Positions 24,628 to 32,374 of a stretch of DNA of 34,891 nucleotides are shown one piece after another. A program made the position numbers and the translations under genes. The stretch comes from Oscillospiraceae bacterium. GTDB lineage: Bacteria; Bacillota; Clostridia; Oscillospirales; SIG530. The DNA is taken from positions 1 to 34,891 of the forward strand of contig SVND01000027.1 of the NCBI GenBank assembly GCA_015067075.1, in the 5' to 3' direction. Every line of letters begins with the position of its first letter. Positions within the stretch are counted from its first letter, which is position 1. The notes under the pieces are model-generated. The model made no database searches. It had not been told where the DNA came from and was given only the letters and a program-made list of their open reading frames with translations.

Positions 24628-25197
24628 TTATTTTGAATATCCAAGCTCAAACGCTTTAAGGTTTATATCTATAAACTTCGCAGGAACGCACATTTTGAGC
24701 GCATCAAGCCAGAGCTGCTTATCCATTCCGCTTTCAGCCGCAACCTTACCGAGAAGGACTACGTTTACAGCCTTAGGCTGACCAAGCTCAGTAGCAATAG
24801 TCAAAGCGTCAACTACCTCAACCTTTGCGCCCTTCGCCGCAAGCTTTTCGGGAATATCACTCGGATATTCCTTCGCACCCATTATAACTGGCATAGGGTC
24901 TATCCTCTGATCGTTGACAACGATCTGACCGCCTTTTTTAAGGTACGGAAGCCATCGCATAGCTTCAAGAAGCTCAAAGGAAATTATCATATCAGCTCCG
25001 CCAAAACCGATTATCGGAGAGCATACTTTGTTTTCATCGGCACGGATATATGTTACAACGGAACCGCCGCGCTGTGACATACCGTGAACCTCGGAGATCT
25101 TAACGTCAAGTCCTTGTGACATAAGGACGGTTCCGACAATACGGCTTGCAAGGAGTGATCCCTGTCCGCCAACGCCGACAATAAGTATATTTTTCAT
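24628..25197 (-). CDS. iorB: Indolepyruvate:ferredoxin oxidoreductase, beta subunit
   Basis: A 189-residue gamma-domain subunit of the two-subunit arylpyruvate oxidoreductase. It starts MKNILIVGVGGQGSLLASRI and has EVHGMSQRGGSVVTYIR, the family signatures. With IorA it oxidises indolepyruvate, phenylpyruvate or hydroxyphenylpyruvate to aryl-acetyl-CoA, CO2 and reduced ferredoxin, reversibly. The start at 25197 lies 19 bp after the iorA stop; an in-frame ATG at 25209 abuts the AAAGG site too closely. No iron-sulfur motif is in this subunit, as expected. Confidence 0.95.
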   Translation of the reverse strand: MKNILIVGVGGQGSLLASRIVGTVLMSQGLDVKISEVHGMSQRGGSVVTYIRADENKVCSPIIGFGGADMIISFELLEAMRWLPYLKKGGQIVVNDQRIDPMPVIMGAKEYPSDIPEKLAAKGAKVEVVDALTIATELGQPKAVNVVLLGKVAAESGMDKQLWLDALKMCVPAKFIDINLKAFELGYSK

Positions 25198-25216
25198 CTT
25201 ACATACCATCCTTTCA

Positions 25217-26947
25217 TTACTCTTCAATTGCACCGAAGGGGCATACATCGGCACAAAGTCCGCAGCCTACGCAAAGAGCATCGTCAATTTTAGCCTTACC
25301 GTCAACAAAGGAGATCGGTGTGCAGCCTATCTTCATACACATTTTGCAAGCCTTGCACTTATCGGGATTTACCTTGTAAGCAGGCTTTGCTTTGACGTAT
25401 TTCAAAAGTGCGCATGGACGTTTTGCTATTATTACAGAGGGAGCTTCCGTTGCAAGCGCCTCATCAAGTGCCTTTTCAAAGGCTTTAAGGTCATAAGGGT
25501 CAACGGACTGAACGTGAGAAATACCTATAGCCTTGCAAAGTGCGGGAATATCAATAGCCGTTGCAGGCTCGTTTTTGATAGTAAGACCGTTTGTAGGGTT
25601 ATTCTGATGTCCCGTCATACCTGTTATGCTGTTATCCAAGATCAAAACGGTGGAATTAGTTCCGTTATAAGCAATATCAATTAGACCCGTGATACCTGAA
25701 TGCACAAAGGTGGAGTCACCGATAACCGCAACGCTCTTTTTCTCGCTTTCGCCGCGTCTTGCAATATTTCTTCCGTGAAGCGCGGAAACGGATGCCCCCA
25801 TGCATATGGTGGTATCAAGAGCGGAAAGCGGAGCGCTTCCGCCGAGAGTGTAGCAGCCTATATCGCCGCTGACGTAAAGCTTCTTCTTTGCAAGGATGTA
25901 AAATACGCCGCGGTGCGGGCATCCTGGACAAAGAACAGGCGGACGGACAGGAGCTTCCTCGTCACATTCTTCAAATTCAGGCTTTTTACCGAGAAGCTTT
26001 TCAGCTATCATATCAGCAAATATTTCACCGCAGACGGGGAAAATATCCTTGCCGCAAACTTCAATTCCAAGAGTTTTTACATAATCCTCGATAAAGCTGT
26101 CAAGCTCCTCGATAACGTAAAGCTTGTCAACGTTTGCCGCAAATTCCTTGATCTTATTTTTCGGAAGCGGGAACGGCATACCTATCTTGAGATAAGATGC
26201 GTTTTCGCCCATAACTTCCTTTGCATATTCATAGACAGCACCCGAAGCAATAATACCGATCTTTTTGCTGTAATACTCAACTCTGTTAACATCGGACGTA
26301 TCGGAATATTCCGCAAGGTCCAAGGTTCTCTGCTCAACAACGGGGTGCTTTACTCTTGCCGCCGCAGGTGCCATTATGTACTTACCCGGCATCTTTTCAT
26401 AGGGCAAAAGCTCCCTTTCTTCGCGCTCGGACAGCTGAACGAGGCTCTGGGAATGAGCGACTCTCGTTGTGAGTCTGAGCAAAACGGGTGTGTCATATTT
26501 TTCCGAGATTTCGTAAGCAAGCTTTGTAAACTCACAGCATTCAGCAGAATCAGCAGGCTCAAGCATTGGGATCTTCGCCGCTTTCGCATAGTTTCTGGAG
26601 TCCTGCTCATTCTGGGAAGAATGCATGCCCGGATCGTCTGCAACGCCGATGACGAGACCGCCGTTGACACCCGTATAAGACAAGGTGAAAAGTGGGTCTG
26701 CCGCAACATTAAGTCCAACGTGCTTCATGCCGCAAAAGCTTCTTGCACCTGCAATAGATGCGCCTGCCGCAACCTCAAGAGCTACCTTTTCGTTAGGTGC
26801 CCATTCGCTGTAAAACTCGCTGTATTTTGATGCAAATTCAGTAATTTCCGTGCTTGGTGTGCCGGGATAGCTGGAAACGACCTTTACGCCTGCTTCAAAA
26901 ATACCGCGGGCAACAGCTTCATTTCCTATCATCAATTTTTTATTCAT
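25217..26947 (-). CDS. iorA: Indolepyruvate:ferredoxin oxidoreductase, alpha subunit
   Basis: A 576-residue TPP enzyme. The N-terminal pyrimidine-binding part carries SSYPGTPSTEI and CGMKHVGLNVAADP. CPGCPHRG and GDIGCYTLG near 345-375 and the GDSTFVHSG region form the TPP-pyrophosphate domain. The C-terminus is a two-[4Fe-4S] ferredoxin domain with Cys 531, 534, 537, 542 and 559, 562, 565, 569. It moves electrons between aromatic 2-oxoacids and ferredoxin in the anaerobic cytoplasm. ATG 26947 with AGAGG seven bases upstream is preferred to ATG 26962, which overlaps the paaK stop (ATGA) but has little ribosome site. Confidence 0.97.
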   Translation of the reverse strand: MNKKLMIGNEAVARGIFEAGVKVVSSYPGTPSTEITEFASKYSEFYSEWAPNEKVALEVAAGASIAGARSFCGMKHVGLNVAADPLFTLSYTGVNGGLVIGVADDPGMHSSQNEQDSRNYAKAAKIPMLEPADSAECCEFTKLAYEISEKYDTPVLLRLTTRVAHSQSLVQLSEREERELLPYEKMPGKYIMAPAAARVKHPVVEQRTLDLAEYSDTSDVNRVEYYSKKIGIIASGAVYEYAKEVMGENASYLKIGMPFPLPKNKIKEFAANVDKLYVIEELDSFIEDYVKTLGIEVCGKDIFPVCGEIFADMIAEKLLGKKPEFEECDEEAPVRPPVLCPGCPHRGVFYILAKKKLYVSGDIGCYTLGGSAPLSALDTTICMGASVSALHGRNIARRGESEKKSVAVIGDSTFVHSGITGLIDIAYNGTNSTVLILDNSITGMTGHQNNPTNGLTIKNEPATAIDIPALCKAIGISHVQSVDPYDLKAFEKALDEALATEAPSVIIAKRPCALLKYVKAKPAYKVNPDKCKACKMCMKIGCTPISFVDGKAKIDDALCVGCGLCADVCPFGAIEE

Positions 26948-26958
26948 ATTCAAACCTC

Positions 26959-28281
26959 TCATTTTTTTCTTAAATCTACGATACGTTTTGCTTTTCCTTG
27001 GAATCTTTCAATAGTTCTCGGCTCAACGAGCGATACCTTCGTATCAAGTCCGAGCACAACGTGAAGCTTTGATCTTACCTGCTTCTGAAGCGCTTCAAGC
27101 TCGCTGTAGCGTTCAAGCACTGATGCATCCGCAAGCTCAACAACGACTTCAAGCGTATCGGAAAAGCCCTCACGTCTGACGATAAGCTGATAATGTGGGC
27201 TTATCTTGTCAAGACCCATAATTACGCTTTCGATCTGTGACGGAAATACGTTTACACCTTTAATTTTAAGCATATCGTCGCTTCTGCCCGTTGTTTTGTC
27301 CATACGTGCATGAGTTCTTCCGCATTTGCACGTTTCATAATTCAAGCGAGTGATGTCCTTCGTTCTGTAGCGAAGAAGCGGAAACGCCTGTTTTGTAAGT
27401 GTTGTAACTATAAGCTCGCCCTTTTCACCGTGTGCTTTTCTTTCAAGAGTGTCAGGATCGACGATTTCGGGAAGGAAATGATCCTCCGCAAAGTGCAAGC
27501 CCTCGCGATACAAGCATTCACCCGATACACCGGGACCTATCAGTTCGCTCATACCGTAGTTATCGGAAACGAATATACCGATATTCTCCTCGATCTGCGC
27601 TCTCATTTCGGGAGTACAGCCTTCAGAGCCGAATATACCCAAACGAAGCTTGAGATCTTCCCTTTTGATACCCATATCGCGGGCAACCTCAGTCATGTAA
27701 AGTCCGTAGGATGGCGTTGCAATGAGAGCCGTCGTTCCGAAATCCTTCATGACCATTACCTGCTTTTCCGTATTTCCGCTGGAAATAGGAACGACGGATG
27801 CACCGATTTTTTCAAGGCCGTAATGAAGGCCAAGCGCCCCTGTGAAAAGACCGTAGCCGAAGGATATCTGTGCCACATCCTCATCCGTAGCGCCTGCCAT
27901 AGTGGCTACACGCGCAACGCATTCGCTCCAAGTGTCAAGGTCCTTGCGGGTGTATCCGACGACCGTTGGCTTTCCCGTCGTACCTGAAGATGCGTGGATA
28001 CGCACCACTTCCTTTCTCGGAACGGCAAACAAGCCATAGGGGTAATTTGCCGTAAGGTCAGCCTTTGTCGTTGGCGGAATACGCTCAATATCCTCAAGTG
28101 CGCGTATATCCTCAGGCTTTACGCCTGCATCGTCAAGACGCTTTGTGTAAAACGGAACGCGCTCATAGCAATATTTAACTATCGCCTGCAAGCGTTCAAG
28201 CTGAATTTTTTCAATTTCTTTGCGGGAAAGCGTTTCCATTTCCCTGTCCCAAAAACGATTTTCGATTTTTATATGCTCCAT
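26959..28281 (-). CDS. paaK: Phenylacetate-CoA ligase family protein, copy 1
   Basis: A 440-residue paralogue of the ligase downstream of iorB, with the same motif order: SSGTTGK at 98-104, FGYGLFTGALGLHYG near 145, DNYGMSELIGPG, RTKDITRLNYETCKCGRTHA and a C-terminal RFQGKAKRIVDLRKK. The two copies differ in many substrate-pocket positions, so they may prefer different arylacetates (for example phenylacetate against indoleacetate or hydroxyphenylacetate); this is inference. It lies 27 bp after the symporter and abuts iorA. Confidence 0.92.
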   Translation of the reverse strand: MEHIKIENRFWDREMETLSRKEIEKIQLERLQAIVKYCYERVPFYTKRLDDAGVKPEDIRALEDIERIPPTTKADLTANYPYGLFAVPRKEVVRIHASSGTTGKPTVVGYTRKDLDTWSECVARVATMAGATDEDVAQISFGYGLFTGALGLHYGLEKIGASVVPISSGNTEKQVMVMKDFGTTALIATPSYGLYMTEVARDMGIKREDLKLRLGIFGSEGCTPEMRAQIEENIGIFVSDNYGMSELIGPGVSGECLYREGLHFAEDHFLPEIVDPDTLERKAHGEKGELIVTTLTKQAFPLLRYRTKDITRLNYETCKCGRTHARMDKTTGRSDDMLKIKGVNVFPSQIESVIMGLDKISPHYQLIVRREGFSDTLEVVVELADASVLERYSELEALQKQVRSKLHVVLGLDTKVSLVEPRTIERFQGKAKRIVDLRKK

Positions 28282-28308
28282 GCCTGTTTTTCGTCCTTTC
28301 GTCAGACA

Positions 28309-29838
28309 TTATTTATTTGCAGCAAAAACTGCATCAGTATGTTCTTTAGAATATTTTTTTGTAAAAAGGCTTACTATCGGTGTTATAGCAAAGGATACAG
28401 CCATTGCCGCAACGCCAAGCTGAGGCGCAAAGCTCTTTGCCGCATCAAAGCCACTTACGCAGGTTATTGCTATTACGGCGATGCCGACAACGGCAAGTCC
28501 CGATACAAGCCCCGTCCAAGCACCTGCCTTCGTTATCCACTTTGCGTATATACCCCAAATAAAAGGTCCGATAAACGAGCCTGCAACTATGCCCCAAGAG
28601 AAGGACATAAGATTTACTATAAACGAGACGTTCATCGTTGCAAATATGTATGAAAGCGCGACGAACGCAAAGCAAAATAATCTCGTCAAAAGCACCGTGC
28701 TTTTTTCGGACATTTTCGGCTTTGCTTCTTTAATAAGGTCAACTGTTACGGCAGAGCTTGAGGTAAGCACGATTGATGCCAGCGTTGACATAGACGCGGA
28801 AAGCAATAAAAGAAGGATCACGCTCAAAAGTATATTCGTTGCCATGCTTCCGCCCAGTGCTGTAATAAGCATATTGGGAATTACGTTATCAAACAATACC
28901 GTGCCGTCCTCTTTAATAACCTGCAACACGCCGTTTTCTGCAAAAAATCTTCCGAAAAGTCCGATAAAATATGCGCCAAATCCGATGATGAACGCAAATG
29001 CCGTTGCAACGATTCCTCCGATTTTGATGGATTTTTCATCCTTTATAGCGTAATACTTATGTACCATCTGCGGCAAGCCGAAAACGCCGAAGCTTGTCAG
29101 CGCTATATTCACAAGCAAAAAGCTTGCGGAGTCACCGCCGAAGACGTTGAGCAGATCTGCATTTTCTACAGCGGCAAGCTTTTCAAATCCCGCCGCAAGT
29201 CCTCCAACTTCGGGGCGCATAACGATAGCGAAAACAAGAATTATTATTCCCGCAATCATGATTATTCCCTGAATAAAATCGTTGACAGACGTTGCAAAGT
29301 AACCGCCGAGAATAAGATATATAGCCGTTAAAACGGCAACGATGAGCATACAGAGGTTTTCGTTCCCGCCGAAAACTGCGCTAAAAAGCGTGCCAAGTCC
29401 TTTATATACGCCGGCGGCATAAGGAACGAGGAACACGAAAATTATAACTGCCGCATACATTTTCATGCCGCGCGATACATATCGCTTTTCAAAAAAGCTG
29501 GGCATAGTTTTCGTATCCAACGTACGGGTCATGCTTCTCGTTCTTTTAGCCAAAAGAGCCCAAGCGCAAAGACAACCGATAAGCGAGTTTGCAATACCTA
29601 TCCAAAGTGCACCTATACCGATATTCCAGCCGTGCATTCCTGCATATCCAACAAAAACAACGGCAGAAAAATAAGCCGTGCCATATGAAAATGCCGAAAG
29701 CCACGGTCCGATATTCCTGCCGCCCAGTAAAAATCCGTTGAGTGTTTTCGCTTTACGCGATGATATTACGCCGATAGCAATCATTATCGCCGCAAATATC
29801 ACAAGGAAAATTGCGCAAATAATTTGTGTCTGTGTCAT
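28309..29838 (-). CDS. Sodium:solute symporter (SSS family)
   Basis: A 509-residue transporter with about 13 membrane segments. LNGFLLGGRNIGPWLSAFSY near 33-53, the LGGYFATSVNDFIQG block and FGLPQMVHKYYAIKDEKSIK are SSS signatures shared with proline, pantothenate and acetate carriers. The sequence gives no substrate. As first gene of the ligase-ior operon it probably brings in, or exports, an aromatic acid; this is inference from context. A perfect-consensus promoter stands about 90 bp upstream. GGAAGGAAAG precedes the ATG. Confidence 0.93.
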   Translation of the reverse strand: MTQTQIICAIFLVIFAAIMIAIGVISSRKAKTLNGFLLGGRNIGPWLSAFSYGTAYFSAVVFVGYAGMHGWNIGIGALWIGIANSLIGCLCAWALLAKRTRSMTRTLDTKTMPSFFEKRYVSRGMKMYAAVIIFVFLVPYAAGVYKGLGTLFSAVFGGNENLCMLIVAVLTAIYLILGGYFATSVNDFIQGIIMIAGIIILVFAIVMRPEVGGLAAGFEKLAAVENADLLNVFGGDSASFLLVNIALTSFGVFGLPQMVHKYYAIKDEKSIKIGGIVATAFAFIIGFGAYFIGLFGRFFAENGVLQVIKEDGTVLFDNVIPNMLITALGGSMATNILLSVILLLLLSASMSTLASIVLTSSSAVTVDLIKEAKPKMSEKSTVLLTRLFCFAFVALSYIFATMNVSFIVNLMSFSWGIVAGSFIGPFIWGIYAKWITKAGAWTGLVSGLAVVGIAVIAITCVSGFDAAKSFAPQLGVAAMAVSFAITPIVSLFTKKYSKEHTDAVFAANK

Positions 29839-29935
29839 TTTTTACTTTCCTTCCATTCTACTGTCTTTTTGCTTTTTAATTTTGCTACAATTCTGCAAAT
29901 TCTACATGGCTATGCAACAGCGCACATTCTTTATA

Positions 29936-29964
29936 ATTATATCATTTTCTTTTCTTTTTGTCAA
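29936..29964 (-). promoter_or_regulatory. Perfect-consensus promoter of the symporter/aromatic operon
   Basis: On the minus strand: TTGACA (29959-29964), 17 bp, TATAAT (29936-29941). The leader to the ATG is about 90 nt and contains two copies of a TTGCA-TGTAG motif pair (minus strand; plus-strand 29885-29917). Confidence 0.85.
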
Positions 29965-30004
29965 CATAAATATTATTTCTTTACATCTATTATATTTACC
30001 AATA

Positions 30005-30061
30005 TTGACAATCAAAAAAAACCGTGCTATAATCAAAAAAACACCTGCAAATGTTGCAGGT
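30005..30061 (+). promoter_or_regulatory. Perfect-consensus promoter and leader palindrome of the MBL-crp operon
   Basis: TTGACA (30005-30010), 17 bp, TATAAT (30028-30033). About 10 bp further starts the perfect palindrome ACCTGCAA-ATG-TTGCAGGT (30043-30061), covering the expected first bases of the transcript. It may be a repressor site or an RNA hairpin. It is not followed by a T-run. Confidence 0.8.
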
Positions 30062-30074
30062 ATCGGGTGATATT

Positions 30075-30851
30075 ATGAAAATTACAGCTTTGATGGAAAA
30101 CACTTCTTCTCATCCACGCTTTAAAAGCGAGCACGGTCTTTCTCTTTATATTGAAGCATCATCGCATCGCATTCTTTTTGATATGGGACAAAGCGAAGCT
30201 TTTGCCGATAACGCAAAAGAACTCGGTATTGACTTAACCGATGTTGATATTGCTATCCTTTCCCACGGTCATTACGACCACGGCGGAGGTCTTGCTCATT
30301 TTTTAAAGGTAAATCAAAAAAGCAAAGTCTACATCAACAAAAACGCTTTTTTACCGCATTATAATGGCTCAAATAAATATATCGGTCTTGACGTTGCTTT
30401 ACGAAGCAGCGACAGAATTGTTTTCACCGACGATTCATATATTATCGACGAAAACATATCACTTTTCACCTGCAACGAAAAGCCGCGCAAGCACTCCTTT
30501 GGCAGCTTCGGATTAACGGAAAAGGTCGGCGACGATTTCATTGAAGACGATTTTCGCCACGAGCAGTATCTTTTAATAACGGAAAATGAAAAGCGTATAC
30601 TTTTCAGCGGCTGTTCTCATAAAGGCATCATTGATATTACCGATTGGTTTAAGCCAACGGCGCTCATAGGCGGCTTCCACTTTTCAAAAATTCCTCTCGG
30701 CTCTTCCCTTTTAAACGCTGCGAAAATACTCGAACGCTTTGACACGGAATATTTTACTTGTCATTGCACGGGAAAGGAACAGTTTGATTTTATGAAGCAA
30801 TATATAAGCAAGCTTCATTATCTGTCTTGCGGAGAAGTAATAACGATTTAA
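30075..30851 (+). CDS. MBL-fold metallohydrolase (COG1237 type)
   Basis: A 258-residue metallo-beta-lactamase-fold protein. SHGHYDHGGG gives the metal ligands H64, H66, D68 and H69. LFSGCSHKGIIDI near 180-190 and the C-terminal FTCHCTGKE are typical of the COG1237 group related to archaeal methanopterin-precursor synthases. The bacterial function is not established. The ATG at 30075 is set by GGTGAT three bases upstream, which matches the 3' side of the anti-SD pairing region. It is first of two genes with a Crp/Fnr regulator 14 bp downstream. Confidence 0.88.
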   Translation: MKITALMENTSSHPRFKSEHGLSLYIEASSHRILFDMGQSEAFADNAKELGIDLTDVDIAILSHGHYDHGGGLAHFLKVNQKSKVYINKNAFLPHYNGSNKYIGLDVALRSSDRIVFTDDSYIIDENISLFTCNEKPRKHSFGSFGLTEKVGDDFIEDDFRHEQYLLITENEKRILFSGCSHKGIIDITDWFKPTALIGGFHFSKIPLGSSLLNAAKILERFDTEYFTCHCTGKEQFDFMKQYISKLHYLSCGEVITI

Positions 30852-30865
30852 TTTCAGGAGTTAAT

Positions 30866-31543
30866 ATGGACAACAAAGAAAAAATCGAGCTTTTTGAAAA
30901 AACATTTCCCTTTTGGGATAAAATGAGCGAGGACGATAAAGCGACCTTTATTCGCTCGTCAAGCAACGTATATTTTAAAAAAGGCACGAATATTCACAAC
31001 GGCGACAACTGTACGGGCGTAATTCTCGTTAAAACAGGCGCTTTACGGCTCTATCTTCTTTCAGATGAAGGAAAGGAAATAACGCTTTACCGACTGTTCC
31101 CCGGTGATATGTGTATCATGTCTGCATCATGCGTTCTCAGCACCATAACCTTCGACGTTTTCGTTGACTCCGAGGAAAACAGCGAATGCTTCGTTGTGGG
31201 CGGATGCGCTTATGAGGATCTTGCAAACCGTATGCCCGAAGCTAAAATATTCGCACTTGAAACTGCCGTAAGCCGCTTTTCCGACGTTATGTGGGTCATG
31301 CAGCAAATTCTGTTTATGAGCACCGATAAGCGTCTTGCCATTTTCCTGCTGGATGAAACGGCTAAAACAGGCTCCGATACTGTAAAATTAACTCACGAGC
31401 AGATCGCAAAATACATGGGCTCTGCTCGTGAGGTCGTTTCCCGAATGCTGAAATATTTTGCATCCGAGGGAATATTGACTTCATCCCGTAGCGAGGGAAT
31501 CAAAATACTTGACAAGAAAAAGCTTCGCCAATTAGCTCTCTAA
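30866..31543 (+). CDS. Crp/Fnr-family transcriptional regulator
   Basis: A 225-residue regulator. The cyclic-nucleotide-binding-like sensor domain is about residues 10-120 (GVILVKTGALRLYLLSDEGK, LFPGDMCIMSASCVL). The C-terminal winged helix has LTHEQIAKYMGSAREVVSRM near 175-195. Several cysteines (CIMSASC, ECFVVGGC) lie in the sensor, but not in the Fnr [4Fe-4S] arrangement; redox or thiol sensing is possible. The usual cAMP-binding residues are not evident. The ATG follows CAGGAG by five bases. Its last 12 bp overlap the end of trxA on the other strand. It likely controls neighbours through GTGA/TCAC half-sites. Confidence 0.9.
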   Translation: MDNKEKIELFEKTFPFWDKMSEDDKATFIRSSSNVYFKKGTNIHNGDNCTGVILVKTGALRLYLLSDEGKEITLYRLFPGDMCIMSASCVLSTITFDVFVDSEENSECFVVGGCAYEDLANRMPEAKIFALETAVSRFSDVMWVMQQILFMSTDKRLAIFLLDETAKTGSDTVKLTHEQIAKYMGSAREVVSRMLKYFASEGILTSSRSEGIKILDKKKLRQLAL

Positions 31544-31840
31544 CATTGCAAGTATTTGTGCTTTAGGTCTTGCGCCTACTGCCTTGTTTACGATTTTTCC
31601 ATCCTTGAGCACCACGAGAAGCGGTATGCTGAATACACCAAACTTTTCTGCAAGCTCCGGCTCATCGTCCACGTTTATCTTTCCAACGAGTACGTCGTCA
31701 CGCTCCTCGGAGATCTCGTCAACTATGGGCGATACCATGCGGCAAGGACCGCACCAATCGGCGTAAAAATCAAGCAAAACGAGCTTTTCACTTTTCTCAA
31801 CGGATTCAAAATTATTTTTATTAACACTTAATACTGACAT
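31532..31840 (-). CDS. trxA: Thioredoxin
   Basis: A 102-residue thioredoxin, the cytosolic dithiol donor to reductases and repair enzymes. FYADWCGPCRMVSP gives the redox pair C30 and C33. DEPELAEKFGVFSIPLLVVLKDGK contains the cis-proline. Length is standard. AAGGAGA precedes the ATG. It is monocistronic, running into the tail of the Crp/Fnr gene. Its promoter has a good -10 but a poor -35, with a palindrome at the class II activator position, so it is probably activator-dependent. Confidence 0.97.
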   Translation of the reverse strand: MSVLSVNKNNFESVEKSEKLVLLDFYADWCGPCRMVSPIVDEISEERDDVLVGKINVDDEPELAEKFGVFSIPLLVVLKDGKIVNKAVGARPKAQILAMLES

Positions 31841-31873
31841 TTTATTTATCTCCTTTTCTTTAGGTTTGTCTGT

Positions 31874-31914
31874 ATTCTACCATATTTTTTGCTCTGATTC
31901 CGTGATTTAGTCAC
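31874..31914 (-). promoter_or_regulatory. trxA promoter with Crp/Fnr-like palindrome
   Basis: On the minus strand the -10 is TAGAAT (31874-31879) and no good -35 exists. GTGA-N5-TCAC (31902-31914) is centred at 31908, about 41 bp from the start site predicted near 31867. A one-base narrower centre than the classic CRP site is a caveat. Confidence 0.5.
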
Positions 31915-31969
31915 AAAATAAGCAGTTTAGCCGCAATTTTTTTACCGTGCAAACGAGGGTAAATATTTC

Positions 31970-31998
31970 TTGCAAATATTTCATATTTGTTGTATAAT
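31970..31998 (+). promoter_or_regulatory. Promoter of hisI-cysK-dtxR-sdr
   Basis: TTGCAA (31970-31975), 17 bp, TATAAT (31993-31998), about 40 bp before hisI. GGAGG (32025-32029) is the hisI ribosome site. Confidence 0.75.
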
Positions 31999-32037
31999 AG
32001 ATATAATGTACATTTTACTGCTATGGAGGCATAATAA

Positions 32038-32355
32038 ATGATCGATAAAATTTTCAACGGCCGTGAGCTTGTCCCCGCCATCGTACAGGATTCCGATACA
32101 AACGAGGTTCTTATGCTTGCTTACATGAATCGTGAAAGCTATTCCCTCACCCTTAAAACCGGCACGGCGTGGTTTTTCAGCAGAAGCCGCCAAAAGCTTT
32201 GGAACAAAGGCGAAACAAGCGGCAACTTTCTTTACATCAACGATATAGCAACGGATTGCGACTACGACACCATCCTTTTGAGAGTTACCCCAAAAGGTCC
32301 TGCCTGTCACACGGGAAGCCGCTCTTGCTTTTTCAATAAAATAACAAAAGCTTGA
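32038..32355 (+). CDS. hisI: Phosphoribosyl-AMP cyclohydrolase
   Basis: A 105-residue metal-dependent enzyme that opens the purine ring of PR-AMP, third step of histidine synthesis. [27 protein letters not shown] and [10 protein letters not shown] supply the Mg- and Zn-binding Asp and Cys residues. It is only the HisI part; no HisE domain is fused. GGAGG is eight bases upstream. No other his gene is nearby; the gene instead heads an operon with cysK (19 bp gap) and a DtxR-type regulator, so it is either a displaced pathway gene or used outside histidine synthesis. Confidence 0.95.
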   Translation: MIDKIFNGRELVPAIVQDSDTNEVLMLAYMNRESYSLTLKTGTAWFFSRSRQKLWNKGETSGNFLYINDIATDCDYDTILLRVTPKGPACHTGSRSCFFNKITKA

Positions 32356-32374
32356 TTGATCGGAGGAAAACAAA

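Noticed and set aside
25700-26830. Plus-strand open frame opposite iorA
   Set aside because: Antisense shadow with no recognisable domain; iorA motifs are unambiguous on the minus strand.
29839-29935. T-box or other amino-acid riboswitch in the symporter leader
   Set aside because: The leader is too short, has no specifier-loop or T-box sequence and no terminator hairpin.
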